Of a stretch of 64,000 nucleotides of DNA, positions 24,912 to 38,795 are shown one piece after another. The notes below the pieces were generated by a model that was given only the letters and a program-made list of their open reading frames with translations, ran no database searches and was not told the DNA's origin. The DNA comes from Coffea arabica (lineage: Eukaryota; Streptophyta; Magnoliopsida; Gentianales; Rubiaceae): NCBI RefSeq assembly GCF_036785885.1, contig NC_092322.1:12856466-12920465 (forward strand). Direction: 5' to 3'. The number at the start of each line of letters is the position of its first letter. Within the stretch, counting starts at the first letter, position 1. A program made the translations under genes and the position numbers.

Positions 24912-27692
24912 CTTTATTTTTTGAACCTACAGAGTTTAATTCTTGATGAGCTAGCTAAACAAAAATAGAAACCCAAATTCTTGAAGATTAGGTTCCAAGA
25001 AATTATTGAATCCTTTATTGAATGGCTATGAGAAAAATCTTCTAGCCAATCTATAACTTGCTCTATGTCGATGAAGGACAGAAAATTCCAAATGATAAGC
25101 AAGGAGTTGCAAATATACAGCACATTCTTCTAATGAAAGAAAAAGAAAGAAGAAGAAACTAGAGCTCATGTAGTAATTATGAAATAAAGCGTATGGTGTA
25201 AATTAATTATGCCTAGTGCAAGTTTATATGTAAAATCTGTTTTGCATGTTTGACATTTGTCAATACTTTTCCGTTTCATTTTTATGGATAAATGTTTTTC
25301 TTTTTTAGTCCCACAAAATGCAACATATTGTCTGTCATAGAAGGCTAGCATAATGCCCATTAGCATTAGTATTTGTAACCATTAGTATTAAGACTGTATA
25401 TATAGGTTGAATATAATTTATGTATACTATACATAACCCCCATGATTTCGTTCATTGCCATATGATCCTCCTAATATTTCAAAATATCCACTTCACCCTC
25501 CTATAGTTTTATGAAAGGTGAAAACTTAACAGAAAATAGTCTATGTAATGTCGTTAATTGAAATACCAATAGTGTCCTTATTTAAATGCTAAATACCTAA
25601 ATCAGTCGATGACTTAACTACCTTATATAAAAACATAGGAAAATTACGTGGATAAATGTAAAAATCACAAAGGATAAAGTGGATATTTATAGAAACTATA
25701 AAGAGATTACATGAAAATTAAGATTTTATCACATATGTTCTCAAAGTGAGTTTGGAATTATGCATTTCATCCATTTTTTTTTTCAATTTACATAAAATTA
25801 TAGAGAGATTATGCGACTATTTTGAAACCTTAAATGGGTCATCTGACATTGTATAAAATAACCAAGGGACGATAAGTAATTCACCCTATAATTTATGTAA
25901 GGGATGCATACTTTTGTCTGTGTACATTCATCCTATGATTACAACTGGTTTTATATAATATGATTAAACTACTATTATCAAGGATTTTGGATTAAACTAC
26001 TATTAATATTGGAATAATTTTCATTCAACGGATTGTTATATTTTGAAGTGTTTCAACCAATAATCCCACGCCTGTTGGCTAGGGACTTCATGTCCCTCCC
26101 GCCTGGCAGACCAGCCATTGAAGCTGGCTGCGGTATAAAACATTAAAGTATGTGTTTTTAAAAACAGATATTATTTCCTCAATATGACAGCAAGGCAGGA
26201 TTAAGACTGATTAGGGTGGCCAGTGATCTCAGGGTTGGCTAATTGTCTGTGAGTCACAAAGAAAGAAATAGGACCGCCTCAATTAATTAGCTTTTGTTGT
26301 CATGTGCATTTGCATTTAGTTAGTGCAAAATATCCAGATAATTATCTCTTTCCTCGGCATTAAGCAAGTAGCTAATTGGCTACTAAATTATGTCAATCAG
26401 TGTAAATTTTTTTGCATGGGGTACATAAGGTTTTTTTTTTTTTTTTTTTTTTTTGCCCTTTTGTAATAAGCCTACTTGATGACTAAAGCCATAAGATCTA
26501 TCACTACAAAAATAAATATGCTAAATCTGTTTCAGTACAGAGTTTGAGAGTAATTGATTTGCCCATATGACTCAAATAGGCACTCCGTTTTAAAATGCAG
26601 TCAAGCATCCCAGCCCTTGTAGGAGTTTTTTTTTTTTTTTTTTTTTACGGCAACGACAACATTTTTATAAATTAAGCTATCCTAATCTAGAGGGAGGGGA
26701 GTCTAAAGAGACTGTGTATAAGGGGCCAATAGATATAAGAATATGACTAAATCAAAGGATGTTCTGGCACCTCCTTTGAATGTTTTTCACAACAAGTAGG
26801 TATAGCGTTTCGAATAGCCTTGTAGGACTACTAGAAGAACAATTTATTATTTAGCAAGTTAAAAACTTGGTTATGTTGACTAGAGATATTACAAGGCAAA
26901 GACAATCAAAAGTACATATTTCTAACGTTCAAACTAATTTATAAAACTACTTGTTTTTGGAATTAAGTTTTGTTTAAAAGATTCAGTACCACTTAATTAA
27001 CTCAGATATTCTATTTTTGGTCATCAAACACATTCAATATGTTAAGATCTAAACCAATTGAGTTTAAGTGCTAAATTTCATTTTTTATTATCAAACAGCG
27101 TAAGATCTGAATCTATTAAATTTAAGTATTGAATGGAGTTATCAAATGGAGCCTTAAACCAAAAGATTAAAGATAATTTGAGTACCCACATCAATGTATT
27201 AATTACTAATTTACTATGAAGAGATTGTCATTTACTTCGTGTCTTCTTCTACTGAATCGGTAGTTTTCATCTAAATACCTTTATAATCCGAAAATGACAA
27301 ATTGCTACAACTGCTATATCTATTTTTTTTTTCTCAATTAAATTTCTCTCTAGAATGTCCTCTACTTATTTCTGGACGACTCCAAAGAATATTTTAGGTA
27401 ATCCTGAGTTGAAGAAGTTAGAAACGTGGCGTTTTCTATTTTATGTAAATTATCATATTGGAGAAAGATAAATCTTTGATGGAACCTACGTGAATATACC
27501 CTCATACTTTTTTCCCGAAACGGTAGAAACACACACACACACACAATTAGATTAGAAACACTCATAAGTCATCGTCAAATTTAGTCAGAGAATAATTTAA
27601 GAGGGACCCACAAACCAACACCATCCAGCCAATTGGTGAATATACCCTCGTACTTGGGCTTGACTATTTTGTTCATTGTTTTTAGAATTAGT
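24912..27692. other. AT-rich intergenic DNA without a supported gene
   Basis: It contains long T runs at about 26431-26454 and 26627-26646. There is a possible old MITE at about 25403-25880 (TAGGTTGAAT at the left, inverse of TAGGGTGAAT at the right, no clear target duplication). Two short hairpins lie near 26078-26130 (arms AGGGAC/GTCCCT and CCAGC/GCTGG). No reading frame shows protein character. Confidence 0.5.
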
Positions 27693-27840
27693 CTTATAAA
27701 TACTATTAGTGTATATATTATCATCATTAGATATATATCACGTGTGTAAATTTTAAATTTTAAATTCAAAATTTGCTCACATATCATTCATCAAATCGTG
27801 ATAGTGTTTACACTGACAGTGTATATAAAATTTACTCTTA
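27693..27840 (-). mobile_element. Small MITE, family shared with 48134-48290
   Basis: Read on the minus strand it opens GTAAATTTTATATACACTGT, followed by GTAAACACTATCAC, and ends with TATACACTAATAG. The copy at 48134 has the same order of motifs on the plus strand. Confidence 0.55.
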
Positions 27841-28893
27841 TTTTTATAACAATTTACACACGGAATCATGGTTCAGCAACTAAGTGACAAATCAAAAAGA
27901 AGGAAAGAAAAGAAATTATATGACCCCTCTTCAAAGAAACTACTACTATTTAGAGACTCCATAATACCAACAAATAAAATAGGAGTAGTTGTCAAGTTTT
28001 ATATCAACTAGTGCTTGAGGCACACTCTCACTTGTGTGCTGTTAATAAAAAACATATTTATCAAAATTATCTTCTTATGCTATTTTTTTTATTGGTTGAA
28101 TCTTTTATAATGCAGATTATTATACAGAGAGATGATGGAAGTTGGGCAGATTACGTGGGAGTTGGCAGTTAGTGTGAAAAAGTTGATAACCTCAACAAAT
28201 AACTAATACAAATAGCTATCTCCTAATTGGGGAAAAGTTATTTTTAATAAATTGGAACAAACCTACCCTTGTCATTAAGGGTCGATTAGAAATTACAAAA
28301 AAAATGATATTATATGTTTGCACTACATAGTGATTCTCAAAACTTTATATATTACATAGATGGATATTTAATGGACAACTAAATTCGTATTCATTGAAGA
28401 AAATAATTATCTTCCCCATGTATTTGTTAATTGAGCTTAACAAGTTTCTTGTTCTGTATAAATAAATTGATCCATGACAGTTCGAAAATGAATTTTTCCA
28501 GAGTTCGAATTTTAATGTTATAGTAAACATGTCAAGACCACTCCCATCAAATCAATCTGTGATAGTATTCGACTCTCTCAAGTAAGGGCATGAACAATTG
28601 TCAGACAAATAGACAATATTAAACAAATGTTCAAATATCACATCTTTGTTTCAATATTGATTGTAGAGTTGTTTATTTTTTTTCCTTTCAAATCATCAAC
28701 CCTTAATCCAGATAAACCTCAAAAGCCGGCAACTTTTGAGGTCACCCAGAAAACTAATAATCTAACTTTAAACCCCCCCAATGATCGATGTGGAATTTTT
28801 GAAAAGACCAGTATGGCCACTGCTACTAAAGGTGTACTAACCCATGACACTCGAAAACCCCCAATGATCGTCGAGTTGTTTATACTCAATTAC
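27841..28893. other. AT-rich intergenic DNA
   Basis: The motif CCCCCAATGATCG occurs twice (about 28777 and 28858). The open frame at 28627-29145 runs into the neighbouring MITE and has no recognisable domain. Confidence 0.45.
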
Positions 28894-29225
28894 GGGCCTG
28901 TTTGGCACCCTAGTTTTTTACCAAGTTTTTTAGCTACTAGTTTTTTAATAACTTTTGCTACAGGAACCCCAAAAAACTTTTTAAAGTTTTTTACCTATAC
29001 ACTTCAAAAATATATACACAAAAAATTTCTCAAAAACTTTTCTTCCTCCCTCACTCAACCCACCACACCAGACACTGCCTCCACCACCTCTTCCGGCGCC
29101 GGTCACCTTACAAAAAAGTTTTTTACCTTACAAAAACTTCTATAAAATTTTTTCAAAAATTTCTACAGTGCACTACAGTAAAGTTTTAGACAAACTCCCA
29201 AAAAGCTCAAGTTCCAAACAGGCCC
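28894..29225. mobile_element. Tourist-like MITE, 332 bp
   Basis: Perfect 12-bp inverted ends GGGCCTGTTTGG are flanked on both sides by TAC (28891-28893 and 29226-29228), a 3-bp duplication. The ends match the style of PIF/Harbinger-derived Tourist MITEs, whose usual duplication is TWA, so TAC is slightly off. The centre holds an unexpectedly GC-rich stretch around 29055-29108 with GGCGCCGG. Confidence 0.75.
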
Positions 29226-32025
29226 TACATTTTGTTCAAGAGGACTTGGACCAGTAGCAGCGGTTGCACTTGCCCCAAATTCGACTTGAGAAGGGTGATG
29301 CTCTAACCCAAAAAAAAAAAAATGTTGTGACAGCCATCATGCTTTGACAGAATTTCATCTTCACTGTGGGTTTTCATATGAGAGCTACAGATTGAACACC
29401 TAGCTAAACCCATGACCACTCCAGTGGAGCCCAATCCAGTGTAATTTCATGTTGGGTTTTCATTTCTTGGGTGTAATTTTTCTCTGGAAACAACAATTTC
29501 TTACTTTTTTTTTAAAAAAATTTTCTCCTGTTGAAGGTACAAAAATAGTGTTCATATGGGCGTCTATGAGTCTCACAATAGTAGCCTATATAATGCAACA
29601 ACAATTCAGGAAGTGCCAAATCTTTATCATCTATGTTGGGGCAAACAATGCTTGTGTTGGGCCAATTCTTTTTCATGAGTTTCCGGTCCATAATGAATCT
29701 TTAAGCCCAGATGATCGAGAATGTAGTAGGCTCTGCTTGGATTAGTACTTTTTTCTTGAAAACTGTTTTTGTTTTTGGAGTTTACAGCGACATTCCAAAA
29801 AACAACTAAAAAAACACGTACAATTTTAAATACAACTTACAAAAATAGAAAAAAGATGTAAAAAATTATCAATTAGTATCTCATGTTTCTTTTTTTTTTC
29901 CCCACCCAATAGCACCACCCAACACACAACACCACCCACTGCCACCATCATCTCTTTCTCCCAAATTCCACCAAAGAAAAACCCGCATCCATGTCTCCGC
30001 CATCTCCCAAGCTAAGTAAGTATTTCTTATACATTTTTTAACGAGGAGAAGAATAGAATTTAAGAAGCGAGAAATTGAACAAGAAACTACAATTTTCGAG
30101 GCTTCAACCTTATGATATTACATTTTTTCCCATATCTGATTTACTTTTTCACTCTTTTCTCTTTTTTTTTTCCCTTGAAAAATGACTAACAACGTTGTAG
30201 TTACCATGCAACTTGTATGTAAATATGACAAAGTAAGTAAGCATACATTTTATTATCTATTTTTTTTCCTACACGCCTTACATAAATCACAAACCCCCTA
30301 ATTTCTTGTAGAGAAACCTAGCAATTTCATTCACAAATGTCTTAGTAATATTGTAATACTCTTCCCTCAAAAATCAAAAAAAAAAATATTGTAATATTAT
30401 TTCTTTCTTCCTTTTGTGGGGTGGGGGGGGGGTGGTCACATTCCTATGACCCACTTATTACCACACATACAATATACTCTTGGAGGCACAAATCTATCTG
30501 CTGAATAAGTCCATTGATCACAAAAATGACAGGATGGAATCATTTGCTTGGGCCTAGGGGTGTTGAAGAGTTGAAAGGGGATTGTGCACCACAAATTCTG
30601 AGAAGAGTGATTTGCCAATGGGTGGCATTATCTGTTGGGGCCTTCTAGCCTCAACATCTACTTCCTTCAGCCACAGAAAAAAGTAACAAGGGACAAATGC
30701 AAAATCATAACAATATCTCTTTTCTTGTTTTTTGGTATTATTGGCATAATAGCAGTATCATGGTATGTGAAACAAAAATGTAGATGAAAATAGAAATTTG
30801 TGATTAAAAAAAAAAAGATTTAAAGAACAATACATTTTTTTCCCTAAATAATCGCATGTCCGGTGGATTTAAGGAACAATGTTTTTTTTTTACTATTTCC
30901 TTTTTTTTATGTTATTATGGGAATAGCATATTTAAATGAATTTTATGCAATGAAGCATGGTGGCACTAGGTTTGATCATTTATCTTGCAAGTGATTGCAT
31001 ATTTAGTTGCATCCAACAAGTGCAAAATAGTTCAATTACTTAACAATATTATATTGATTTTTGGGTAAAGATTATTTGCTTTTATCTCAATTTTCTTGGC
31101 ACTTGTAACTACATTGGTGTCCTTTGGCTTATAAGAAAAAGTGATCAATACTTGCTCCAACAATCTAAGATTACTTTTTAAGGAAACAAAATGCACTTCT
31201 TGAACTTTTAAAGTCAGATTCAATAAGAATCTTGGAGGAAATTTAGGTTTGTTCTAGTAATTTACTAGTGTTATTGATACTCTCCATTCATGAAACTTTG
31301 CTTAAAAGTATTTATCAAATTTTCATTGATAACAAATTAACTACTCTAAGTTTGAATTAACTCATATTACTAATAGACATAACAAAAAGACTTGCTAAGT
31401 TAATGCATACTTTAAAAAAAAAATATCATGCATTATAAGCAAAATCAAAATATATTCCTACCCCTTCTTCTTAAATCCCATTTATCTTTTCTTAAAAAAA
31501 AGTTTATATATATATATATGTATATATAATTCTTTTATTTTTGCCTATTTTTACATGAAAAAGGAGAGTGTAGCAATTTTTATTAGCAAAATGTTGACTA
31601 TTCATCCATTTCAAATTTCACAATTGTGGACAAGAAAAAACTCTCTCTCATTACTAGCAATTCTTCCTTTCTATTTTCTACCACTTGTTTAGGAAACTTA
31701 TTAAAAAAAAAATAGGGGAAAATAACCAAAAGAAATTGGAAAATGGAAAAATCCCCATTTCTTTTGGCCAGAGACAGAGAGATTACTAGTGTGTCTCCTC
31801 TCCAGCTCACTTTGCTTTTGCTTCTGCTTCCATTCATACCCTCAAAACTCCCACAAAAATTTCTGAGAAGAAGAAGAAGAAGCAGGAGAAGAAGAGTTTC
31901 TCTCTTCCGAACTCTGAATTTCTGAGAGTTCCTAACAGAGAGAAACTCAAACAAGAAAATTACACACACTACACACACTAATTATACTTCGAGACCCCTT
32001 TGCGTTTTCCTTCTATTCAAGAATC
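29226..32025. other. Intergenic DNA and ABCF5 promoter
   Basis: The left part has a further GGATTAGTAC-type fragment of the GTTTGGATTG MITE family near 29742 and a G-rich tract at about 30417-30432. The last 150-250 bases are the ABCF5 leader, which contains an (AAG)n stretch at 31866-31895. No gene is supported; a 60-codon minus-strand frame at 30436-30618 has four cysteines but nothing recognisable. Confidence 0.5.
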
Positions 32026-35000
32026 ATGGATTTAGCTTCAAAACTCCAACTTATCGACCTAAGGTCCACTTTCCTCAGCGGAACCTCCCGGAGAGGCTTC
32101 GCTCTCCGCCCTCCCCACCTCCCTATGCTCCCTACAACAACTTCCACGACCCTCAAAACCACAACTTTTCCTAAAAAGCAGCCTAAAATTTCAGCCAAAT
32201 TACAGGCTGTGGCGGTGGAAACTGCTGAAACTGAGGTGAAAGATGAAATAGAGTCGCTTTTTACGGAGGATTCGGACACCCAGGTGGGTTCTAAGCGTGT
32301 AAATAAGCAGTCGAGTAGTGGGGCGTCTAGTGTTTCATCTGGGATTAGGCTGGAAAATGTTAGTAAGAGTTATAAGGGTGTGACTGTGTTGAAAGATGTG
32401 AATTGGGAGGTGAAAAAAGGCGAAAAGGTCGGATTGGTAGGCGTAAATGGAGCAGGGAAAACGACCCAATTGAGGATTATATCTGGTTTAGAGGAGCCTG
32501 ACTCAGGGAATGTGATTAAGGCCAAGGCTAATATGAGAATTTCGTTTTTGAGTCAAGAATTTGAGGTATTGGGGACGCGAACAGTGAAGGAAGAGTTTAT
32601 GAGCGCATTCAAGGAGGAAATGCAGGTTGCTGAGAGGTTGGAGAAGGTTCAGAAGGCTATAGAGAAGAGTGTGGATGATTTGGAGTTGATGGGAAGGCTG
32701 TTGGATGAGTTTGACTTGTTGCAGAGAAGAGCTCAGGCTGTAGACTTGGATGTGGTTGAGGTAAAGATTAATAAGTTGATTCCTGAACTTGGATTTGTTC
32801 CTGAGGATTCTGATAGGCTCGTGGCTTCATTTAGTAGTGGCTGGCAGATGAGGATGTCCCTTGGGAAGATTCTTTTGCAGGTAGACACCAATCTGTGGTG
32901 TATGTTTCTGTGAGAAATGTTGATTTTGAGAATACGTTAAGTGGCAGTTAGGACTGAATATTACTCTTTCTACAAAATGCGCTAACTTTGGAACTTATAC
33001 TAATTAGCCGACTGATGAATTGGTCTCAGGATGATGGTCTGGCTTAGTTTGATCTGTGCTAGTTTATTTTGTATTTTGTCTGTTTAGCATTTGACGAATT
33101 ATTTTGAGGATAGAATTTAGTAGACTAGTTCAACTTAAATATATTTTTAATTCAAGGTGGCCACAATAATTACAATTTTGATGAATGTAACTAAATTTGA
33201 AACTAAATGTCACCCCAATGATATTGAAACTGCATTGTATTTTATTTTGTAATAAAGAAGTGCTTATGATCACTAAATAGGAGCTCAATTGTAGGTAGGA
33301 CGCTTTTTCATTGGAGATGTGTTACTCCTACCTAATCTAAATCCAGTTTTGATAGGTTTAGTTATGTGTTGTATGTTGTGGCTCTTATACTGAGCTTGTT
33401 GCAAACACTTGCAGGACCCAGATTTGCTACTTTTGGATGAACCTACAAATCACCTTGATCTTGATACAATTGAGTGGCTTGAAGGTTATCTCCAGAAGCA
33501 AGATGTGCCAATGGTCATCATATCTCATGATAGGGCTTTCCTAGACCAGCTGTGTACCAAAATTGTCGAAACAGATATGGGTGTATCAAGGACGTATGAT
33601 GGGAATTACTCTGATTATACTATTGCAAGGGCAGTTTGGATTGAAGCTCAGTTTGCAGCATGGGAGAAGCAACAGAAGGAAATTCAGCAGACAAAAGAGC
33701 TAATGAACAGGCTAAGTGCAGGAGCAAATGCAGGCCGTGCATCTACTGCTGAAAAGGTATGATGTTTGATTGAGAATCTTAATCTATATAAAGGACCTAT
33801 ATTCCTTTAGTCCCATAATTTGAAAACACTAGTTAAATATTCTTAAGTGATGGTCTTCCTTTTTATAGCTTAATTACTTTACAACTATAACTTGAGAGTC
33901 CTGCCTGGTAATCAATTTGGACACCAAAAGTCTGAAGTTTTCCCAAATCTTGATTCCTCTTACAGTTGTATGACTAAGATCAGATTCCTGTTGCATTTGA
34001 TAGGATGTACTTTTGATTTTCCTGAAAATATCCCCAAAACCACAAAAGAAAGGAATCTGAAGAAAGAAATGAGAAGTAGAAAACAATTACTAGTCCATGT
34101 GGCAGTTCTGCTACTGGTATAATTTGCTTTGCTATCATGTTAGTGTAACATTTTGTATCTTTTTTTTTAAATGAAGTAAATGTCTTTCTTATTCTAATTA
34201 TTTTTTAGTATATTCTTACTGACGAGGCTTTTAGGTTTAATAATTCAAACTTCATTCATGTAATCCCTTATATTCTATATCTTTCATTAGCTCATTGATT
34301 GTGCCATTGTTTTGGCAAGAAATAATCTAGTAAATTCCTTTTAAGGAATGGCTTTAGAATGAATTCCTTATTTCTCTTTACTCACTTTTTTTTTTAATAT
34401 AAATTTTTGGTACTTCCTGTCCCTGGGTGGGATTTTGGAATAACAGAAGCTGGAGAAACTTCAGGACGAGGAACAAGTTGATAAACCTTTTATTCGGAAG
34501 CAAATGAAGATCAGGTTCCCTGAGCGTGGGAGAAGTGGGCGCTCTGTAGTGACGATAAAGAATCTGGAGTTTGCATTTGGAGATAAGGTACTTGATGAAC
34601 ACCACCAAGGTTTATTTCTTTCAGTGTTTGTTCATGTAGGCTGAGACAAGTGTCATGAGATTTCACTTCTGACAGTTAAATGAATTTTCATGGGACACCA
34701 AACAATTCAGTTCCCTATTTATACATTAAAAGTATCTTAACATAATTTGCTCTAATTTTTTGCCAGACACTATTTAAGAATGCCAATTTAACAATCGAAA
34801 GGGGAGAGAAAATTGCCATCATTGGCCCAAATGGATGTGGTAAAAGTACTTTGCTCAAATTAATTATGGGCCTACAGAAGCCAGATAGAGGTGAAGTGTT
34901 GCTTGGGGAGCACAATGTATTGCCAAACTACTTTGAGCAGAATCAGGTTGACACCCTTGTTATTGTTGCCCTTGAGAATATTTTGTTTATTAAACAGTAG

Positions 35001-37443
35001 TCCTGGTCTAATGATGACCGGAATATTCAGAATGCTTGCTTATTACTATTTTTTTGTATGGATGAATTTTCTTCATTTTTTAGGCTGAGGCTCTTGATTT
35101 AGATAAAACAGTGCTTGAAACAGTAGCAGAAGTTGCAGAGGACTGGAGGCTTGATGATATCAAGGGACTTCTTGGGCGTTGTAATTTCAAAGCTGATATG
35201 CTTGATAGGAAAGTTTCCTTCTTGAGTGGTGGTGAGAAGGTAAGGCAATCACATTTTATTGTGCATGACATGCATATTTGGATTTAAGCTAAAGCTCGCT
35301 CGAGTTCTGAATTACTGGCTATATCTGTTCACTACAACTTTTTCCTTTCTCAATTAAATTAGTAGAAGTGGATTTTTGTCATAAAATCTTTCGTTCTTTT
35401 AATTGGGAGGAGTTTAATGTAATTTGGAACTTAGGATCATGGCTTCTGGTCTAGTTGCCTTCATAAAAAATCCAACTGTGGGTGTGTTAAAATCATAATT
35501 GGAAGGCCTATTGGATATAACAAGGGAAGAAAGATGATAAAGTGATGCAGCTATTGCCAACCTTCATTGTTTGAGCTGCTTTTGTTTATTATTCTATCAT
35601 ATGGTCTGGCACATAATTGAAACGCACTAAAAATTTTGAGCAATAAGCCATCCACACTTATATTTCCCTGTTCTGTTTTAACACTATTTTCTGATCTTTT
35701 TTCTCTTGAAAAATAGGTTGAAATACGCGCTTTAAAAGAGATTTCATATGTTGCAGGTCTTGTATGATAAGCAGATTGCATGATTTTGGGATACGTTCTT
35801 AATATTAGGGTTTACTGCCTCTGTTGTTTAGCATTTTTAATCCAGTGCCACTCGTTTCTTTAAGCTGGACCTTCTACTCCTGTGCTTTTGAACTAAAGGA
35901 TAGGTGAATGTTGAAGAGTAGCAACAGACACATGAAAATGCATGTTATTTTCACATATGGAAACAACCAAAGAGACAAAGCACATATGGATACTTCTACG
36001 AGAGAAGAATTCTCAGAGCACAGCTTGTGGTTTATTTGATTTGAAATAGTTAAATTTGAGAAACAGAAGTAGAGCAGAAAGATGGTGTTTAGGATATCAG
36101 CAGTATAAGGACTTTAGGATATTAGATACTGTAAAAATTTTTGTCTTTGCATCCTTTCTTAGTTCCCCTGCCTTTGAATTTGACCTTTAAATTTGTGGAA
36201 AATTTGATAATTTCTGTTTTTAAACTTCAAGGTTCAGAATGAAACTTCTAAATCTTTACAAGCCCATCATAGCCATTTCTATTTGCCTGTTCTGAAGCAG
36301 TTTGTTATGGTTCAGTTGTTAATATTACGCAGCTTAAGCATTTGGCCTGTTTCTCTTTCAGGCTCGACTAGCATTTTGCAAGTTTATGGTGAAACCTTCA
36401 ACCTTGCTTGTCCTGGATGAACCAACAAATCATTTGGATATACCTTCAAAAGAGATGCTTGAGGTTTGTGTGGGCTCATTTATTTCCAGGCATGAGTGTA
36501 GACATCGTAGCATAAAATGTATTTCATCTTCGTGACTATTTAAACTGTATTTATTCTATCAGGAGGCCATCAATGAGTACAAGGGAACTGTTATTACTGT
36601 ATCTCATGATCGGTACTTCATAAAGCAAATTGTTAACAGAGTGTTGGAAGTGAAGGATGGTCATGTGCAAGACTATGTTGGAGATTACAACGTAAGTTTG
36701 ATTCCTGTTTTAGCAGCAGTATGTTCAAATGAATAGATGACTGAAAACTAAGCATCACTAACCTCTGCAATTACATCACATTTGTATTTCAACCAGACAA
36801 TACTATGAGCCTTTGACTTTGACAGACCATATAAACACATTGCGTGTGGATTTTTATTGCATTTTTACATGTAGACAAAATTTTAGAACTTCAAGTTTGA
36901 ACTTGCAGCTTTTCGGTTAGAATCAAAACTTCAAACCTTGATGTGGTTCAATCATGGAGGATTTTTTCCTAATCTGTTAATTGACTGTGCTTTAAGTAGG
37001 GTTGAGTTTGACCTGAACTTGAGGTTCGGTTGAAATAAGTTGGGCAACTTTTTCATGTCTAGGCCTTTGCGATATATGTCACTCAAAAAGGGCTCTTTTC
37101 ATTGCCATTTACCAATCACATCATTCTTCATTTGCAGTATTATTTAGAGAAGAACCTTGAAGCAAGGAAGAGAGAGCTTGAGCGCGAGGCAGAACTCGAG
37201 GAGAAGTCCCCAAAGGCAAAGGCCAAATCAAAGATGTCAAAGGTAAGGTCACGAGTAGTAAGTCACAAGTGTAAGAATTGCGATCTCTATACATTTGTAC
37301 GACTCATCACCATTGAAAGAACTAAACTTTCTATTCGTGGCCAACAGGCAGAAAAGGAAGCTAGGAAGAAGCAGAAAATGCAGTCATTTCAGGCTGCTAA
37401 ACAAAAGTCTAAAGGGTTGAAGAATGCTAAAAGATGGAACTGA
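32026..37443 (+). CDS. ABCF5: ABC-F family ATPase, ABCF5 type (complete, 9 exons)
   Basis: ABC-F proteins are soluble twin-ATPase proteins without membrane domains that act on ribosomes. Exons: 32026-32880, 33415-33756, 34447-34587, 34767-34946, 35084-35239, 36362-36463, 36563-36691, 37138-37242 and 37348-37443, all phase zero. The product is 701 aa, near the Arabidopsis protein. Residues 1-60 are Ser/Thr/Arg-rich without acidic residues for 40 positions, suggesting plastid import. ABC1 has Walker [10 protein letters not shown] (139-147), signature FSSGW and Walker B with DEPTNHLD (293-300). ABC2 has GPNGCGKST (466-474), LSGGEK (553-558) and DEPTNHLD (577-584), then HDRYF. The linker between them is charged and helical. 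The tail from about residue 640 is Lys/Ala-rich. FSSGW replaces the textbook FSGGW in ABC1; I believe this is normal for plant ABCF5 but cannot check. The first ATG after in-frame stops is used. Confidence 0.96.
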
Positions 37444-37673
37444 GTAGTTTTAGTTACTTACCACAGTGCTGATCCAAAACCTATACTTTGTACAAAGCCT
37501 GGTAGAGGATGCATGGCTTCCTGTCCATCTGTATATACAAATTAAATAGAAATAGGTCATGTGATTTGCTATGATCTGGCAGGCTATAGCTTCTTATTGG
37601 AGGCCATGAAAAGAAAATACAAGGTTCTTTGATCAAATTATCATTCTATTAGCTGCAGAGTTTTCCATCCAAC

Positions 37674-37731
37674 ACCCCCTCCCTCCCTCCTCCTCCTCCT
37701 CCCTCCTCCCTCCCTCCCTCCCTCCCTCCTT
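37674..37731. repeat. (CCCT)n/(CCT)n pyrimidine microsatellite
   Basis: An uninterrupted C/T tract of about 57 bases in the ABCF5 downstream region. Confidence 0.9.
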
Positions 37732-37865
37732 TTTTTGAGCAGTGAAAGTATTGCAAGCATTTTTGTTCTCTCCAAGCCATAGCTAATTAGCTATTAAAGG
37801 CTCTCCAAATAAAGCCATTTGTGTATGATGTTACCAACTTATCTATGGAACAAAGGAAAGTAAGA

Positions 37866-38075
37866 ACCACCAGTCTTTTGACTGGTGGCCACCACCAATG
37901 CATTAAGGTTTCGTGTGATGGAAGGTAAGGGTTCAAATCTTGTCTCTCATCAATTCATCACAATTAAATGTGACCTTGTTTAAAAAATTCAGAAGAGTGT
38001 GCACCCGTCTGATCTATCACATTCGTCTGGTCCAGCAGTGGTTTAGTCCTCTTCGGGTTATCCCAGGATCTCAAA
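37866..38075 (+). mobile_element. tRNA-derived SINE, 210 bp
   Basis: A perfect 10-bp target duplication GAAAGTAAGA lies at 37856-37865 and 38076-38085. The head (CCACCAGTC, then GACTGGTGGCCACCACC) and box B-like AAGGGTTCAAATCTTGTCTC match the SINE at 52462. So does a downstream module with AAAAAATTCAG, TGTGCACCC, GTCTGGTCC and AGTCC. The 3' end is shorter than in that copy. Confidence 0.82.
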
Positions 38076-38795
38076 GAAAGTAAGACATATTTTTAGCATA
38101 AGAAGCCTCCGCAGGGTGGACATGGGGTTTTGATGTTGAAATAATTAAAAGGGAGATGGGCATCATCATTCCAAAAATCAAGTAATTAAAAATTACAATG
38201 AGCAATGTAGAATTTCACAGATTGAATAGACTTAAATTAACCACAATCCACACAACAATTCAGGCAGTGTGCCTTCAATTGGTCCAACCATCAAAGGATA
38301 ATAGCTTGTAGTTTGCAAAAAATTAGGGGAAATACTCACGTCTTATTAATTTGGAACTTTTATTTGACGTTTAAGATGCTCTTATTAAGATGGGTAATGA
38401 CATATTCATCATTGGACTAATAGATAGGAAAATAATAGTTTAGAGTAATTAAGCAAAACAGACACAAGTGTATAAACTCGGCCAAAAGAATTGATGTCCT
38501 TAAAAGAATTACTACGTGAAAAGAAATTACTTGGCAAAAAAATAATTGGAAATGGTGCGTTAACCATCTCTTTACTATTAATTTCGTAAGAAAACGAAAA
38601 GGTGTAAGACTCAATTAATACAATCTTACAATTGATGTCCTTAGCGCTAAATAAGCAAAAATTGCCTTCTCTCTTAATCTGCCCAGTTAGCGTGTGCTTT
38701 CCCAACAATTTTCCCAAAATCAAATTATTGGGCTATTTTAACCGCCGATTCTGCATAAACCCCCGCCTCAATTGTGAAAACCCAGCTCTCTCCGA

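Noticed and set aside
25403..25880. Possible MITE with TAGGxTGAAT ends
   Set aside because: End similarity is only about ten bases and no target duplication could be found, so it is mentioned only in the intergenic note.
28627..29145. 172-codon plus-strand open frame
   Set aside because: It runs from anonymous AT-rich DNA into the Tourist-like MITE at 28894, and its composition follows T/C runs instead of a protein.
30436..30618. 60-codon minus-strand frame with four cysteines
   Set aside because: No recognisable family, no conserved splice partners and ordinary length for a chance frame; kept only as a note.
32820..32860. FSSGW in the first ABC signature as a loss-of-function change
   Set aside because: I recall the same residues in other plant ABCF5 proteins, and both Walker motifs are intact, so it is probably normal for the family.
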